A stretch of DNA of 64,000 nucleotides from Alkalihalobacterium sp048323755 (GCF_048323755.1 NZ_JBLWFS010000005.1:1-64000); one strand, 5' to 3'; positions 43,936 to 53,292 are shown, numbered from the stretch's first letter. A program made the numbers and translations. Notes: generated by a model not told the origin, from the letters alone.

Positions 43936-44418
43936 TTAAGTTAAACGATCTGGATCAATATCTTCTAATGTAGAAGTTGTTGAAGTTGTCGTTGTAATTT
44001 TTGTTTCATCTTGATTTTGGTTCCCGCCACTACTGCTGTTTACCATTTGTTGAATTTTTTCAACTACTTGTGGTGCAAAATCAAGAAGCTTTTCATATAA
44101 GTGCGTACTACTGTCTAGATGAACCATTTTAACACCAGTTGAACTAACAACTAAGAAAGCGATTGGGGTAATGGAAACACCGCCCCCGCTACCTCCACCA
44201 AAAGGATGTAGTGTTTCAGTTGTACCTGTCGCTGTTTTATGGTCAACTACGAACTCACTACCACCCGCAGCAAACCCGAAGCCTACTTTCGAAATTGGCA
44301 TAATAACACTTCCATCAGGAGTTTCAACTGGGTCACCTACAATTGTATTTACATCAACCATTTCTTTTAAATTTTCCATAGCTGTTTTCATTAAGCCTTG
44401 AATAGGATGATCTGACAT
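43936..44418 (-). CDS. gerW: Sporulation/germination protein YtfJ (GerW)
   Basis: Protein of 160 residues of the YtfJ/GerW family, needed for normal spore germination in B. subtilis. The N-terminal part HPIQGLMKTAMENLKEMVD is followed by a small beta domain with VIMPISKVGFGFAAGGSEF and a glycine-rich GGGSGGGVSITPIAF turn (about 94-108). The last 40 residues are Gln/Asn/Thr-rich and probably disordered. It follows ytfI, 94 nt away. Confidence 0.9.
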   Translation of the reverse strand: MSDHPIQGLMKTAMENLKEMVDVNTIVGDPVETPDGSVIMPISKVGFGFAAGGSEFVVDHKTATGTTETLHPFGGGSGGGVSITPIAFLVVSSTGVKMVHLDSSTHLYEKLLDFAPQVVEKIQQMVNSSSGGNQNQDETKITTTTSTTSTLEDIDPDRLT

Positions 44419-44512
44419 AATAATTACCTCCTGTCATTTTTGTTATATTTCTATTGTCCCCAATTATCAACCTTTTATATCTTAAGTTTTGAATTATGTA
44501 GTTGTAATTGAG

Positions 44513-45169
44513 CTATGCTTTTTCCTCACTTGGTTTCAGTGATGCTGGTCTCCTTTTCCAGTGCCTTAATACAAGAAGACCCGCGATGATAGAATGTCCG
44601 ATTCTAAAAGAAATTATACATTTAAAATCCGTTTGAGATAGCGTCTGTTGAAAATGGGGGGTAATCGTTAACTTCGGCATATTTCTCATTCTTGTGTAAT
44701 TAGCAATTAAGCCGACGAGTCCACCTTTTACAGACCAGGCCATTCCTGAAAGGAAGCCTGTTAAAGCAGCATCAGATACACCTATATTTGTCGTCCATCT
44801 TATATCCTTAACAGATACACGTTTCAAAAAGCGACGTACAATTTTATGGAACCCGACGACATGCTGTAAAAAATCTTTAACCCTTTCAAGTTCTCTCATA
44901 ATCCTTTCAAATGTTATTTTTACTTTTTTCTCATCTTCTATTCCACCGATTTCCTGTTCTTCTTCCACAATTAATGATGGAGAGTCTTTATCAATTTTGA
45001 TTAATGGTGCTTTAAACGTATAAGAGAGAACTTTCCACATGCGAACGCGAACCATTAATTCATCGTCGTCGCCATTATGATAATAGCTGATAAAGATCGT
45101 TAATTTTGTTATAGAAATAATAAATAAGAGCAGAAAAATTATTAATATAACGAGAATGATGGTATTCAT
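44513..45169 (-). CDS. ytfI: DUF2953 membrane protein YtfI
   Basis: Protein of 218 residues from the ATG at 45169, which has GGTGAT four nt upstream; an in-frame ATG at 45181 is also possible. One N-terminal membrane helix (about 3-25) precedes a basic, beta-rich cytoplasmic or external domain containing the DUF2953 region GVSDAALTGFLSGMAWSVKG. It is genetically linked to ytfJ/gerW across Bacillus, so a sporulation role is likely but not shown. Confidence 0.85.
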   Translation of the reverse strand: MNTIILVILIIFLLLFIISITKLTIFISYYHNGDDDELMVRVRMWKVLSYTFKAPLIKIDKDSPSLIVEEEQEIGGIEDEKKVKITFERIMRELERVKDFLQHVVGFHKIVRRFLKRVSVKDIRWTTNIGVSDAALTGFLSGMAWSVKGGLVGLIANYTRMRNMPKLTITPHFQQTLSQTDFKCIISFRIGHSIIAGLLVLRHWKRRPASLKPSEEKA

Positions 45170-45232
45170 TCTAATCACCATTTCATTTTAAGATTATATT
45201 AAGTCGTAACCTTTTCCATTATTGACCAATGT

Positions 45233-45262
45233 AAAAAAAATAAACCTGTCAAATGACAGGTT
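45233..45262 (-). terminator. Terminator of sppA-yteJ
   Basis: On the minus strand AACCTGTCA-TT-TGACAGGTT is followed by TATTTTTTTT and overlaps the yteJ stop codon. Confidence 0.9.
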
Positions 45263-45752
45263 ATCTTTCTTCGTGTATGACATAGGTGTCGGCAATTCGA
45301 TCATGCAAGCCTTGTTTTCTTTGTGAAAAAGGAATAATTAAATAAAGCATTTTCAAAGGTAAAAAAGGATGATGCAAATATCTGCCGATTACTTCGCGGA
45401 ACACAGCTGTTTTCCAGGAAAGAGCTTCACCATTGGTTTGGACTACTTTTATACCAAATACTTGTTTACCTAATGTTTGTGAAAACCACTTGGTCAACAG
45501 CGTAAAATATATAAATCCGATTAGCGTCGTTAACGCTCCTGCCACTGAGAAAAACCAAATCGTTTCCTGTGTAAGGTCTAACCATCTTAAAACGGGTGTA
45601 ACTAAAATTCCGTTAATGCTAAAAATGATAATGCCGTCTAATAAAAATGCCCATAATCGCATCCAAAACCCGGCATAACGGTAATCTTTTTGTGCATGGT
45701 TATCGGTCACTTCGACTTTTTCTTCTTGTAATTCGGTAAAATTATTTTCCAT
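45261..45752 (-). CDS. yteJ: RDD family membrane protein YteJ (SppI), SppA partner
   Basis: Membrane protein of 163 residues with an RDD domain: RYAGFWMRLWAFLLDGIIIF (about 25-44) gives the Arg-Asp-Asp-like start. Two further helices follow, then GKQVFGIKVV and the HPFLPLKMLYLIIPF segment. In B. subtilis YteJ (SppI) binds and inhibits the SppA peptidase. The gene lies 10 nt after sppA, in the same unit. RBS GGAGAAGG precedes the ATG. Confidence 0.88.
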   Translation of the reverse strand: MENNFTELQEEKVEVTDNHAQKDYRYAGFWMRLWAFLLDGIIIFSINGILVTPVLRWLDLTQETIWFFSVAGALTTLIGFIYFTLLTKWFSQTLGKQVFGIKVVQTNGEALSWKTAVFREVIGRYLHHPFLPLKMLYLIIPFSQRKQGLHDRIADTYVIHEER

Positions 45753-45762
45753 AAACCTTCTC

Positions 45763-46761
45763 CTACTTCGTATATAAATACATTAAGGACGGGGAATTGG
45801 TTTGTCGTAATAATTGCTGCAATCCAAGTAAATCACCTTGATCAGTCGATAACTTTTGTGCTGATAATTGCAGTAAATCATTAAAACCTACAGATGTCTC
45901 ATAACGAATCACTCGTAAGTTCCCAAAACCTAAATCTTCAATTAATGCATCTACAGTTTCTTCATAGCTTCCAATTTCATCAACTAAATTGAGTTGTTTT
46001 GCCTGAGAACCGCTATAAATTCGACCATCAGCAATGTTTCTAACCTCATCCTCCGGTAGACCTCTTCCTTCTACGATTACCTGCACAAATTCATTATAAG
46101 CATCATCAATAATCGATTGAAGGATTTCTCTTTCATCTCCAGTCATATCTCTAGTCGGTGACATAATATCTTTAAATTCACCGCTTTTAATGGTCTGTTC
46201 TTTAATACCAATCTGTTCCGCTAACTCGGAAACATTGTACGACTGCATAATAACTCCTAAAGATCCTGTAATTGTTGATGTATTTGCAAAGATTTTATCA
46301 GCCGGAGCTGCTATGTAATATCCACCAGAAGCGGCCATACTGCCCATTGAAACGTATACTTTCTTAAAGTATTCCTCTTGAATACTGCGGATTTTGTCAT
46401 AGACCTCAGCACTTTCAACGACTCCGCCACCTGGTGAATTCACTCGAATAATAATTCCTTCTACATCTGGATCTTTTCCAGCATGCTCAAGCATTTGTAA
46501 AAAGGTTCGATGTCGGTACCCAGGTGTTTGAAATAGTAATGAGCTATCTTCTTGGTCTTGAATGACTCCACTTACATCCAACACAACAATCTTTTCTTTT
46601 CTTTCCCCTTCACGTATTGTTCGTTCTACCCATTTACGGTCCACACCAGAAAAAACTTCATCCCAATTCGTTGTTGTAGTTGCAGTCCTAAAATTAATCG
46701 TAGTGGAAAGGATGAATAGGACCACAACTGCTAATAGCGCAAGCCATCTTTTTTTACTCAT
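45763..46761 (-). CDS. sppA: Signal peptide peptidase SppA
   Basis: Membrane-anchored Ser/Lys protease that degrades signal peptides and membrane-associated peptides; in B. subtilis it also contributes to lantibiotic resistance. It has 332 residues. One N-terminal helix (about 5-22) anchors an S49 domain with the nucleophile Ser145 in SMAASGGYYIAA and general base Lys197 in SGEFKDIMSP, equivalent to B. subtilis Ser147/Lys199. Precedes yteJ by 10 nt. Confidence 0.95.
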   Translation of the reverse strand: MSKKRWLALLAVVVLFILSTTINFRTATTTTNWDEVFSGVDRKWVERTIREGERKEKIVVLDVSGVIQDQEDSSLLFQTPGYRHRTFLQMLEHAGKDPDVEGIIIRVNSPGGGVVESAEVYDKIRSIQEEYFKKVYVSMGSMAASGGYYIAAPADKIFANTSTITGSLGVIMQSYNVSELAEQIGIKEQTIKSGEFKDIMSPTRDMTGDEREILQSIIDDAYNEFVQVIVEGRGLPEDEVRNIADGRIYSGSQAKQLNLVDEIGSYEETVDALIEDLGFGNLRVIRYETSVGFNDLLQLSAQKLSTDQGDLLGLQQLLRQTNSPSLMYLYTK

Positions 46762-46919
46762 AATTAATATACACTCCTATACTTTAATACATTGTTAAAT
46801 TTTAGCATATTGTTTGAAATTATGAAACGCATGTACATTTAAAGAGTTGACAATACTACGTATGAAAAAAATAATGTACCATAAGAAGGTAGCCTATTTT
46901 TGAAAGGAAGTTACATATT

Positions 46920-47717
46920 ATGCCCAATCGTAAAAATCTTTTTTTCTTTTATAAACGAACACCAGAAATGGAGGAAAAAATTTCTGAATTACATGATTTA
47001 GCTCATCAACACGATTTTGAAACCGTTAATGAAGTGGACAAAGCCAACATCATTGTTTCTATCGGCGGAGACAATGCATTTTTACAAGCTCTTCGAAAAA
47101 CAAACTTTCGAGAAGATTGTTTATACGTTGGTGTTAACACTGAGGATATTGGCTTTTACACAGACTTTACGATCCAAGAAGTAGATAAAATGATGGCTTC
47201 GATGAAAGATGAACAAGTTGAAGTAAGAAAATATTCAACCATTGAAGTAAAAATTGACGAGGAGACGCCATACTATTGTATTAATGAATGCAGTATTCGC
47301 TCTAATGTCATCAAAACATTAGTGATCGACGTTCTTATTGATAACGAGCACTTTGAAACCTTTCGCGGTGATGGAATAGTCGTTTCAACTCCTACAGGTA
47401 GCACGGGCTATAATAAGTCGGTTCGCGGCGCCGTCGTAGATCCTCGTTTACCTTCCATGCAAGTAAGTGAAATTGCTTCTATTAACAATAACGATTACCG
47501 AACACTCGGAACTTCATTTTTATTGAGTGATACGAGAACGTTAAAGCTTGAAATTGTTCAAGACGGAAATGATTATCCGATTATTGGTTTAGATAACGAA
47601 GCAATGAGCATTCGTCACGCGAAACAATTACAAATTAAAGTGTCACCACGTCAAATTAAAGTTCTGAAATTAAAAAACAATTCATTTTGGCAAAAAGTTC
47701 AACGCAAATTTCTCTAG
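46920..47717 (+). CDS. nadK2: NAD kinase, second paralogue
   Basis: Phosphorylates NAD to NADP. It has 265 residues, of the PpnKB/YtdI type. NE-containing CINECSIRSN, FRGDGIVVSTPTGSTGYNKS and the C-terminal GLDNEAMS are typical. The normally conserved GGDGT loop reads GGDNAF (49-54) here: Asp51 is kept but Gly and Thr are replaced by Asn52 and Ala53. Whether activity is changed is unknown. RBS GAAAGGAAG precedes the ATG at 46920. Single gene, position between sppA and ytcJ as in B. subtilis. Confidence 0.9.
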   Translation: MPNRKNLFFFYKRTPEMEEKISELHDLAHQHDFETVNEVDKANIIVSIGGDNAFLQALRKTNFREDCLYVGVNTEDIGFYTDFTIQEVDKMMASMKDEQVEVRKYSTIEVKIDEETPYYCINECSIRSNVIKTLVIDVLIDNEHFETFRGDGIVVSTPTGSTGYNKSVRGAVVDPRLPSMQVSEIASINNNDYRTLGTSFLLSDTRTLKLEIVQDGNDYPIIGLDNEAMSIRHAKQLQIKVSPRQIKVLKLKNNSFWQKVQRKFL

Positions 47718-47811
47718 ATGATACAAAAGAATGCGGAAGATGCCGTTTACAGGCATAAATGTAGGAGCTATCCACCGAGATCGTGGGTTGAACAAAATTG
47801 CTTTAAGTAAT

Positions 47812-47999
47812 TAGGGCACTGAGTGGACCTTATTTTAATGAAAACCACTACTTTTAAGGTTTTAGAGCACTCAGAAGCCCTTATTTGCAATGATTCTTTA
47901 TGAAACAACACGAAAATCAACAAATAAGAGCCTCACAATGCTTCAAACTTCAAAAAGAACCGCTTTTGAAGGAAATAAGGGCTTGTGAGTTCCCTATTT
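47812..47999. repeat. Cluster of four AAATAAG-family repeats
   Basis: Units at 47812-47836 and 47861-47887 are in minus orientation, those at 47921-47941 and 47972-47999 in plus orientation. Each contains AAATAAG (or its complement), then a GGGCT/GAGCC stretch and a TGAG- or CTCAG-like end. They are arranged head to head around about 47905, the same arrangement as at 131-258. No gene is seen in the 47718-48058 interval. Confidence 0.6.
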
Positions 48000-48009
48000 T
48001 TAATCCAAT

Positions 48010-48036
48010 GAGGCTGACATTGCGTCAGCCTTTTAT
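48010..48036 (+). terminator. Terminator between nadK2 and ytcJ
   Basis: AGGCTGAC-ATTGC-GTCAGCCT is followed by TTTATTT on the plus strand. It lies between convergent genes and may also serve ytcJ. Confidence 0.75.
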
Positions 48037-48058
48037 TTGTTCATATATTCTAGTCTTA

Positions 48059-49651
48059 TTATTGTTCATACATGACAGTTTCATCAACGACGGTCATGAT
48101 TGGATTTGCTTTGATAATATCATTTCCTTTTAACTCAAAAAGGTCTTTTTCTAAGATTGTAAAATCGGCTGCAAATCCTTCTTTAATGAGTCCAAATCGA
48201 TCTTGTTTGTTGATTGCTGCAGCACTTCCCGATGTATATAACTGTATCGCTTCAAACATGGATAACTTTTGGTCTGGCAAGTATCCTTCGTGGTCCTCAG
48301 ATAGCTTTCTTCTTGTTACTGCAGCATGAATTCCTACTAATGGATTTACACTTTCAATCGGTGCATCTGATCCCCCAGCACATACGAATCCATAATCTAA
48401 TAATGATTTCCAGGCAAAAGCTAAAGGTAATCTTTCGTATCCAAGCCTTTCTTCTACCCATGGGAAGTCGGTAGCAACGAATGATGGTTGAATGTCTAAT
48501 ATAAGCGGCAGCTTTTTCATACGATGTACTAGCTCTGGTCTTAACACTTGTACATGGATTAATCGGTCTGGCAACTCACCAATAAGCGGATATTTTTCTA
48601 ACGCATTTAATGCAAACTCAACCGCTAAATCACCAATCGTATGAATCGCAACAGGTTTCTTTATAGACCTTGCGAACTTAACGATCTCCCCAAGTTCTTC
48701 TTCGGGGTGGATGGCTACCCCATTCGTATCAGGTGCATCATTGTATGGTGAGCTTAGTAATGCTGTTCTTCCACCCAAAGCTCCGTCAGCGAAGATTTTT
48801 ACAGCGCCTAATTCAATATATGGATGATTAGAGAATTTCTTTGCAAATTCTTGTTCAACCGTTTTGGCTACTTGATGATGTACGAGTAAATGGGCTCTAA
48901 ACTTCCTTTTCTGTCCATCAATTACTTCTTGAAAAGCTTGAAGTGGTCGGTCTGGAGAACCGTAATAGGATAAGTCTTCTGTATGTCCGCCAACTAATCC
49001 AAGTGAAAGCATGTCATCCACCGATTTCGTTAGTGCTTTATGTAAATATTTCCTACTGTCTTCAGGTACAGCTTGTTTTATTAATTCTTGTGCTTCATCA
49101 AGAAAATAGCCTGTTGGTTGACCATCATTATCACGAACAATCACACCACCTTGTGGATCAGGAGTTTCTATTTGAACATTAGCAAGTTCCATCGCTTTAC
49201 TATTGGCTAATAAAGCGTGGCGACAAATTCTTTTGAGTAACATCGGATGCTCTGGTGCAATTTCATCTAACTCATTAAAATGAAAGATTTTTCGGTCAGA
49301 AAAGTTATTTTCATTCCAGCCTTCTCCAATGATCCAGTCACCTGCTTCTGCCTCTTTCACTTTTTCGATTAATAACTCTTTCATCCTCATTGCAGAATCG
49401 ACTTCGGATAAATCAAGACGAATTAAGCGTTCCCCGTGTCCAATCATATGTAAATGGCTATCAACGAAACCTGGATATGCAAATCCACCTTTAATATTCA
49501 CCTTCTCAGTAATTTGACTTCCAAAAGTTTGTTCCAATTCAGAAACATTTCCAAGCGCTTTAATAATTCCGTTTTTCGTTACAACCGCTTTTACTCTTTC
49601 CCCTTCCTTTTCCATCGTATAGAAAGTACCACCAAACCATAACGTTGCCAT
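48059..49651 (-). CDS. ytcJ: Amidohydrolase family protein YtcJ
   Basis: Metal-dependent hydrolase of the Amidohydro_3 type, 530 residues from ATG 49651 (MATLWFGGTFYTMEKEG is the typical start); an in-frame ATG at 49675 with a GGAAG upstream is an alternative. Metal motif HLH in GFVDSHLHMIGHG, catalytic region KIFADGALGGRTA, IHTIGD and GSDAP with the Asp ligand are present. Substrate unknown; the family includes N-acyl and formamide deacylases. It lies next to mbcS as ytcJ-ytcI do in B. subtilis. Confidence 0.88.
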   Translation of the reverse strand: MATLWFGGTFYTMEKEGERVKAVVTKNGIIKALGNVSELEQTFGSQITEKVNIKGGFAYPGFVDSHLHMIGHGERLIRLDLSEVDSAMRMKELLIEKVKEAEAGDWIIGEGWNENNFSDRKIFHFNELDEIAPEHPMLLKRICRHALLANSKAMELANVQIETPDPQGGVIVRDNDGQPTGYFLDEAQELIKQAVPEDSRKYLHKALTKSVDDMLSLGLVGGHTEDLSYYGSPDRPLQAFQEVIDGQKRKFRAHLLVHHQVAKTVEQEFAKKFSNHPYIELGAVKIFADGALGGRTALLSSPYNDAPDTNGVAIHPEEELGEIVKFARSIKKPVAIHTIGDLAVEFALNALEKYPLIGELPDRLIHVQVLRPELVHRMKKLPLILDIQPSFVATDFPWVEERLGYERLPLAFAWKSLLDYGFVCAGGSDAPIESVNPLVGIHAAVTRRKLSEDHEGYLPDQKLSMFEAIQLYTSGSAAAINKQDRFGLIKEGFAADFTILEKDLFELKGNDIIKANPIMTVVDETVMYEQ

Positions 49652-49874
49652 CGTATCACTCACTTTCTCTATCATGTCACTTCCAACATCTTCACAAAAC
49701 TGAACATAAAATGCAAGGGGCAGACCAACGCTCTTTTACGTTAAAGAAAACTCACCGATTAGCGAGTCATTAGGCCAATAACAGAGACGTCGTTGCACTT
49801 GTCTTCTATCTTAAAATTGTTCAGTACGTCGAATAAACTTCTCTGCTCACAATTTTTCACTTTCTTAATGAAAC

Positions 49875-49904
49875 AAAAGGTAGGAGACAGGTCTCCTACC
49901 TTTT
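49875..49904 (-). terminator. Terminator of the acyl-CoA synthetase gene
   Basis: AAAAGGTAGGAGA and TCTCCTACCTTTT form a 13-bp stem with a 4-nt loop; on the minus strand it lies about 36 nt past the mbcS stop. Confidence 0.85.
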
Positions 49905-49940
49905 AATAAACGAGCGCTCGCTCAATTAATATTTTAAATA

Positions 49941-51527
49941 TTAAGCGTGCATTTCTTTTTCACGTTGACGTAACTCAACACGACGAATTTTTCCTGAAGT
50001 TGTTTTAGGTAAGTCTTGAACAAACTCAATACGTCTTGGATACTTATAAGGAGCTGTTAACGTTTTAACGTGATCCTGTAAACTAGCGATTAAATTTTCA
50101 TCTTTTTCGTCTTCAGGGTTTCTAAGAACGATGAATGCTTTTACTACGCTTCCACGAATTTCGTCAGGGCTTCCTACAACCGCACATTCCTTAACTGCAG
50201 AATGCTTAGTTAAAGCATCTTCAACTTCAAATGGCCCAATTGTATAACCTGAACTAATGATGATATCATCGCTACGACCTTCAAACCAGAAGTAACCATC
50301 TTCATCTTTTTTCGCTTGGTCACCTGTAATATACCAATCGCCACGGAACGCCATTGCTGTACGCTCAGGATCTTTATAATACTCAGTAAATAAAGCTGGT
50401 GTACTGCGGTGTACTGCGATATCTCCTACTTCACCAGTTTGTACAGGGTTTCCATCTTCGTCAATGACTTCAACTTGGTTTCCTGGTGTTGGTTTACCCA
50501 TTGAGCCTGGTTTAATTTCCATTCCCATTAAAGTACCAACTAATAATGTGTTTTCTGTTTGACCATACCCATCACGAACTTCTACATTAAAGTGTTTCTT
50601 AAATGTATCGATAACTTGACGGTTTAATGGCTCACCAGCCGATACGGTACTGCGTAAAGCTGGTAAAGAATACTGTTCAATGTTATCTACTTTTGCCATT
50701 AAGCGGTACTCAGTTGGTGTACAACATAATACGTTGATTTCATGGTCTTGAAGTAATTGTAAGAATGTATTTGGACTAAATTTACCGTGGTATACAAAAG
50801 CCGTTGCTCCCATACCAATTGTCGATAAGAATGGACTCCAAATCCATTTTTGCCACCCTGGTGCAGCCGTTGCCCAAACCGCATCTCCTTCTTGAACACC
50901 TAACCATTTTTTAGATGCTGTTTGTAAGTGTGCGAAAGCCCAACCGTGTGTATGCACAACCGCTTTAGGGTTTCCAGTTGTACCAGAAGTATATGGTAAG
51001 AATGCCATTTCATCACGTTTTGTTTTAGCGCCTTCATAAACATCACTTGCATCTGCAGCTAATGCATCAAGAGATGTCCAGCCTTCTTCTTCTGCACCAA
51101 CGACAAACTTATGAGTTAATGATGGCATTTCTACTTGAATAAGGTTCACTTCAGTAGTGAACTGATAATATGCTATAACTGCCTTTGCTTCCGCATGATT
51201 AATACGGTAGATTAAATCTTTCGCACGCAGCATTTCTGAACATGGAATAATAACTAAGCCTGCTTTTAAACAAGCCAGATAAGTAAAATAAGCCTCTGGT
51301 AATCTCGGAAGAAGTAACAGTACTCGATCCCCTTGTTTTAACCCTTGGCTAAGGAAAGCGTTTGCAATCTTATTTACATTCTTTACTAATTCTGCATAAG
51401 AAACATTACGCGTTTCCCCTTCTTCGCTTAACCATTTGATTGCTAATAAGTCCTCATTCTGCGCAAATTTCTCTACTTCTTGTGATAAATTGTAATACTC
51501 TGGAGCAATTAAATCTTCGCGTTTCAT
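49941..51527 (-). CDS. mbcS: Acyl-CoA synthetase, MbcS/YtcI type
   Basis: AMP-forming acyl-CoA synthetase of 528 residues. Motifs: the P-loop-like LPYTSGTTGNPKAVVHTH (about 177-194), YGQTE (about 320-324), the YITGD hinge region, DDIIISSGYTIGPFEVEDAL, and the acyl-adenylate lysine in KTTSGKIRRVELR near 510. It belongs to the medium-chain/branched acyl-CoA synthetases; B. subtilis YtcI is called MbcS, after 2-methylbutyryl-CoA synthetase activity reported for that type. Likely role: activation of branched short acids for anteiso fatty acids. Substrate range is inferred. Confidence 0.88.
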   Translation of the reverse strand: MKREDLIAPEYYNLSQEVEKFAQNEDLLAIKWLSEEGETRNVSYAELVKNVNKIANAFLSQGLKQGDRVLLLLPRLPEAYFTYLACLKAGLVIIPCSEMLRAKDLIYRINHAEAKAVIAYYQFTTEVNLIQVEMPSLTHKFVVGAEEEGWTSLDALAADASDVYEGAKTKRDEMAFLPYTSGTTGNPKAVVHTHGWAFAHLQTASKKWLGVQEGDAVWATAAPGWQKWIWSPFLSTIGMGATAFVYHGKFSPNTFLQLLQDHEINVLCCTPTEYRLMAKVDNIEQYSLPALRSTVSAGEPLNRQVIDTFKKHFNVEVRDGYGQTENTLLVGTLMGMEIKPGSMGKPTPGNQVEVIDEDGNPVQTGEVGDIAVHRSTPALFTEYYKDPERTAMAFRGDWYITGDQAKKDEDGYFWFEGRSDDIIISSGYTIGPFEVEDALTKHSAVKECAVVGSPDEIRGSVVKAFIVLRNPEDEKDENLIASLQDHVKTLTAPYKYPRRIEFVQDLPKTTSGKIRRVELRQREKEMHA

Positions 51528-51610
51528 GTAGTTTCCCCCTCATCAAAAGTATCGGACAATTTCATTATATCAGAATTCGACTATTTTTTTGAATATTTTT
51601 TTAAAATAAA

Positions 51611-51641
51611 AAATAGAGGGTACGGAATAAACCGTACCCTC
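51611..51641 (-). terminator. Terminator of the SASP gene
   Basis: On the minus strand GAGGGTACGG-TTTATT-CCGTACCCTC is followed by TATTTTTTATTT. Confidence 0.92.
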
Positions 51642-51670
51642 ATCAGCCATGATATAAATGGTAATTTAGA

Positions 51671-51877
51671 TTATTGTTGTTGATAACCACCCATTTGTTG
51701 TTCTGCCATTTGAACTAAACGTTTAGTGATTTCACCACCGACAGAACCGTTAGCACGAGCAGTTGCATCTGGACCAAGTTGAACACCGAACTCAGAAGCG
51801 ATTTCGTATTTCATTTGGTCTAATGCTTGTTGTACTCCAGGTACTACTAATTGGTTTGAGCTGTTGTTGTTTGCCAT
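51671..51877 (-). CDS. sspA: Alpha/beta-type small acid-soluble spore protein
   Basis: DNA-binding spore core protein of 68 residues from ATG 51877, preceded by AAAGGAGGTGAG. It saturates spore DNA and protects it from UV and heat. The germination-protease site lies in KYEIASEFGVQLG (Glu25-Ile-Ala-Ser-Glu-Phe), and the second conserved region is TARANGSVGGEITKRLVQMA. Length and the conserved Gly-Pro-Asp-Ala-Thr segment are typical. A forespore promoter is found upstream. Alphabetic assignment among ssp paralogues is not possible. Confidence 0.93.
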   Translation of the reverse strand: MANNNSSNQLVVPGVQQALDQMKYEIASEFGVQLGPDATARANGSVGGEITKRLVQMAEQQMGGYQQQ

Positions 51878-51901
51878 GTGTCTCACCTCCTTTGTTAACT
51901 A

Positions 51902-51931
51902 TAGACTGTGTCAGACGAGGTGTTTTAATGC
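51902..51931 (-). promoter_or_regulatory. Candidate sigma-G promoter of the SASP gene
   Basis: On the minus strand GCATT (51931-51927) and CAGTCTA (51908-51902) are 18 bp apart, fitting GHATR and CATxHTA with one mismatch in the -10 box. It places the RNA start about 18 nt before the start codon. SASP genes are transcribed by sigma-G in the forespore. Confidence 0.5.
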
Positions 51932-52030
51932 AAATTTCTCACTGGTAATTGTTACATTTAACTTGACAATTTCTTTTAGTTAAATAAAGGACAGGTATGA
52001 TCCATAAGCAACAACGCATATAAAACCACG

Positions 52031-52057
52031 AAAAGACCGCCATTCGGCGGTCTTTTT
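52031..52057 (-). terminator. Terminator of iscS-thiI
   Basis: On the minus strand AAGACCGCC-GAAT-GGCGGTCTT is followed by TTCG; the preceding A-run gives a T-run for the plus strand. About 20 nt past the thiI stop. Confidence 0.85.
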
Positions 52058-52077
52058 ATTAGCACTTATATGTCTAT

Positions 52078-53292
52078 TTAAAATAAATCGTCCACAGCCT
52101 GTTCTTCTTTAGTTGGTTGATTACGAATAGTAACAACTTCTGTTTCAGCAACTGCTTTATCAACTAACGATGTGAAGTCAAAGTTACCTTCAAATTTATT
52201 CGCTAATTCTCTTCTAGGTCTTGTCTTAGAATTAGGAGGTAAGAAAATGGTACAGCAATCTTCATAAGGTAAGATTGACGTTTCGTACGTACCAATTTTT
52301 TTTGCGATTTCAATAACTTCTAACTTATCCATCGTAACTAATGGACGTATGATCGGCATATTCGTCACTTCATTAATTGCATTCATACTATGGAGCGTTT
52401 GACTCGCCACTTGTCCTAAGCTTTCGCCTGTAGCAATAGCTAACGCTGTTTGTTTTTGATTATCTGCAATCTTTTCACTGATGCGCATCATCATTCTTCT
52501 CATAATCGTCATCGCATAATCACCAGGAACTTTTTCATGGATGGTCGTTTGCATTTCTGTAAATGGGACAAGGTGCAATTGAATCGTTCCACAGTATTTC
52601 GTTAAAATCCTGACAAGTTCTTTTACTTTTTCTTTAGCTCGTTCATTTGTATACGGGGGACTGTGGAAATGAATAGCGTTAATTTTGACCCCACGTTTCA
52701 TTGTTAAATAACCAGCGACTGGGCTATCAATACCACCAGATAACATGAGCATCACTTTTCCACCTGTACCAACCGGCAGCCCGCCAGCCCCAGGAATATT
52801 TCCACATGTGATATAAGTTGCCGTTTCACGAACTTCGACTCTTATTTCTACATCTGGTTTATGAACGTTAACCGTTATATCCTCCGTATTTTGTAGTACA
52901 TATCCACCGACCAAAGGATTTAACGATTGTGAATCAATGGGAAAATTTTTGTTCGGTCGCTTAGCCGTTACTTTAAAGGTACGAACGGGTTGATTTCTAC
53001 TATCCATTAGTGCAGCAAGTGCACCTTTTTGAATCGCTTCTAATTCGTTTTCGACTTTTAAAGCTAGGCTAAAAGAATGAATACCAAATACATCTTTTAA
53101 TTTCTCAATAATTTCTTCTTCACGTGCATCATGCAATTCAATCATAATTCTTCCAAACATTCTATGGACTTTTACATCATAGCCCTTTAAAACAACATTG
53201 ATATTACTTGCTAGAGCTTTTTCAAATACTGAACGGTTTTTTCCTTTTAATGCTAATTCTCCGACACGAACTAATATATGATCATATTTCAT
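52078..53292 (-). CDS. thiI: tRNA 4-thiouridine / thiamine thiolation enzyme ThiI
   Basis: Transfers sulfur to uridine-8 of tRNA (and to ThiS in thiamine synthesis). It has 404 residues with an N-terminal ferredoxin-like/THUMP region (about 60-165) and the PP-loop SGGIDSPVAGY (185-195). The rhodanese domain found in E. coli ThiI is absent, as usual for Bacillus, where the neighbouring desulfurase delivers sulfur. The start is 7 nt after the desulfurase stop, a two-gene operon. Confidence 0.95.
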   Translation of the reverse strand: MKYDHILVRVGELALKGKNRSVFEKALASNINVVLKGYDVKVHRMFGRIMIELHDAREEEIIEKLKDVFGIHSFSLALKVENELEAIQKGALAALMDSRNQPVRTFKVTAKRPNKNFPIDSQSLNPLVGGYVLQNTEDITVNVHKPDVEIRVEVRETATYITCGNIPGAGGLPVGTGGKVMLMLSGGIDSPVAGYLTMKRGVKINAIHFHSPPYTNERAKEKVKELVRILTKYCGTIQLHLVPFTEMQTTIHEKVPGDYAMTIMRRMMMRISEKIADNQKQTALAIATGESLGQVASQTLHSMNAINEVTNMPIIRPLVTMDKLEVIEIAKKIGTYETSILPYEDCCTIFLPPNSKTRPRRELANKFEGNFDFTSLVDKAVAETEVVTIRNQPTKEEQAVDDLF

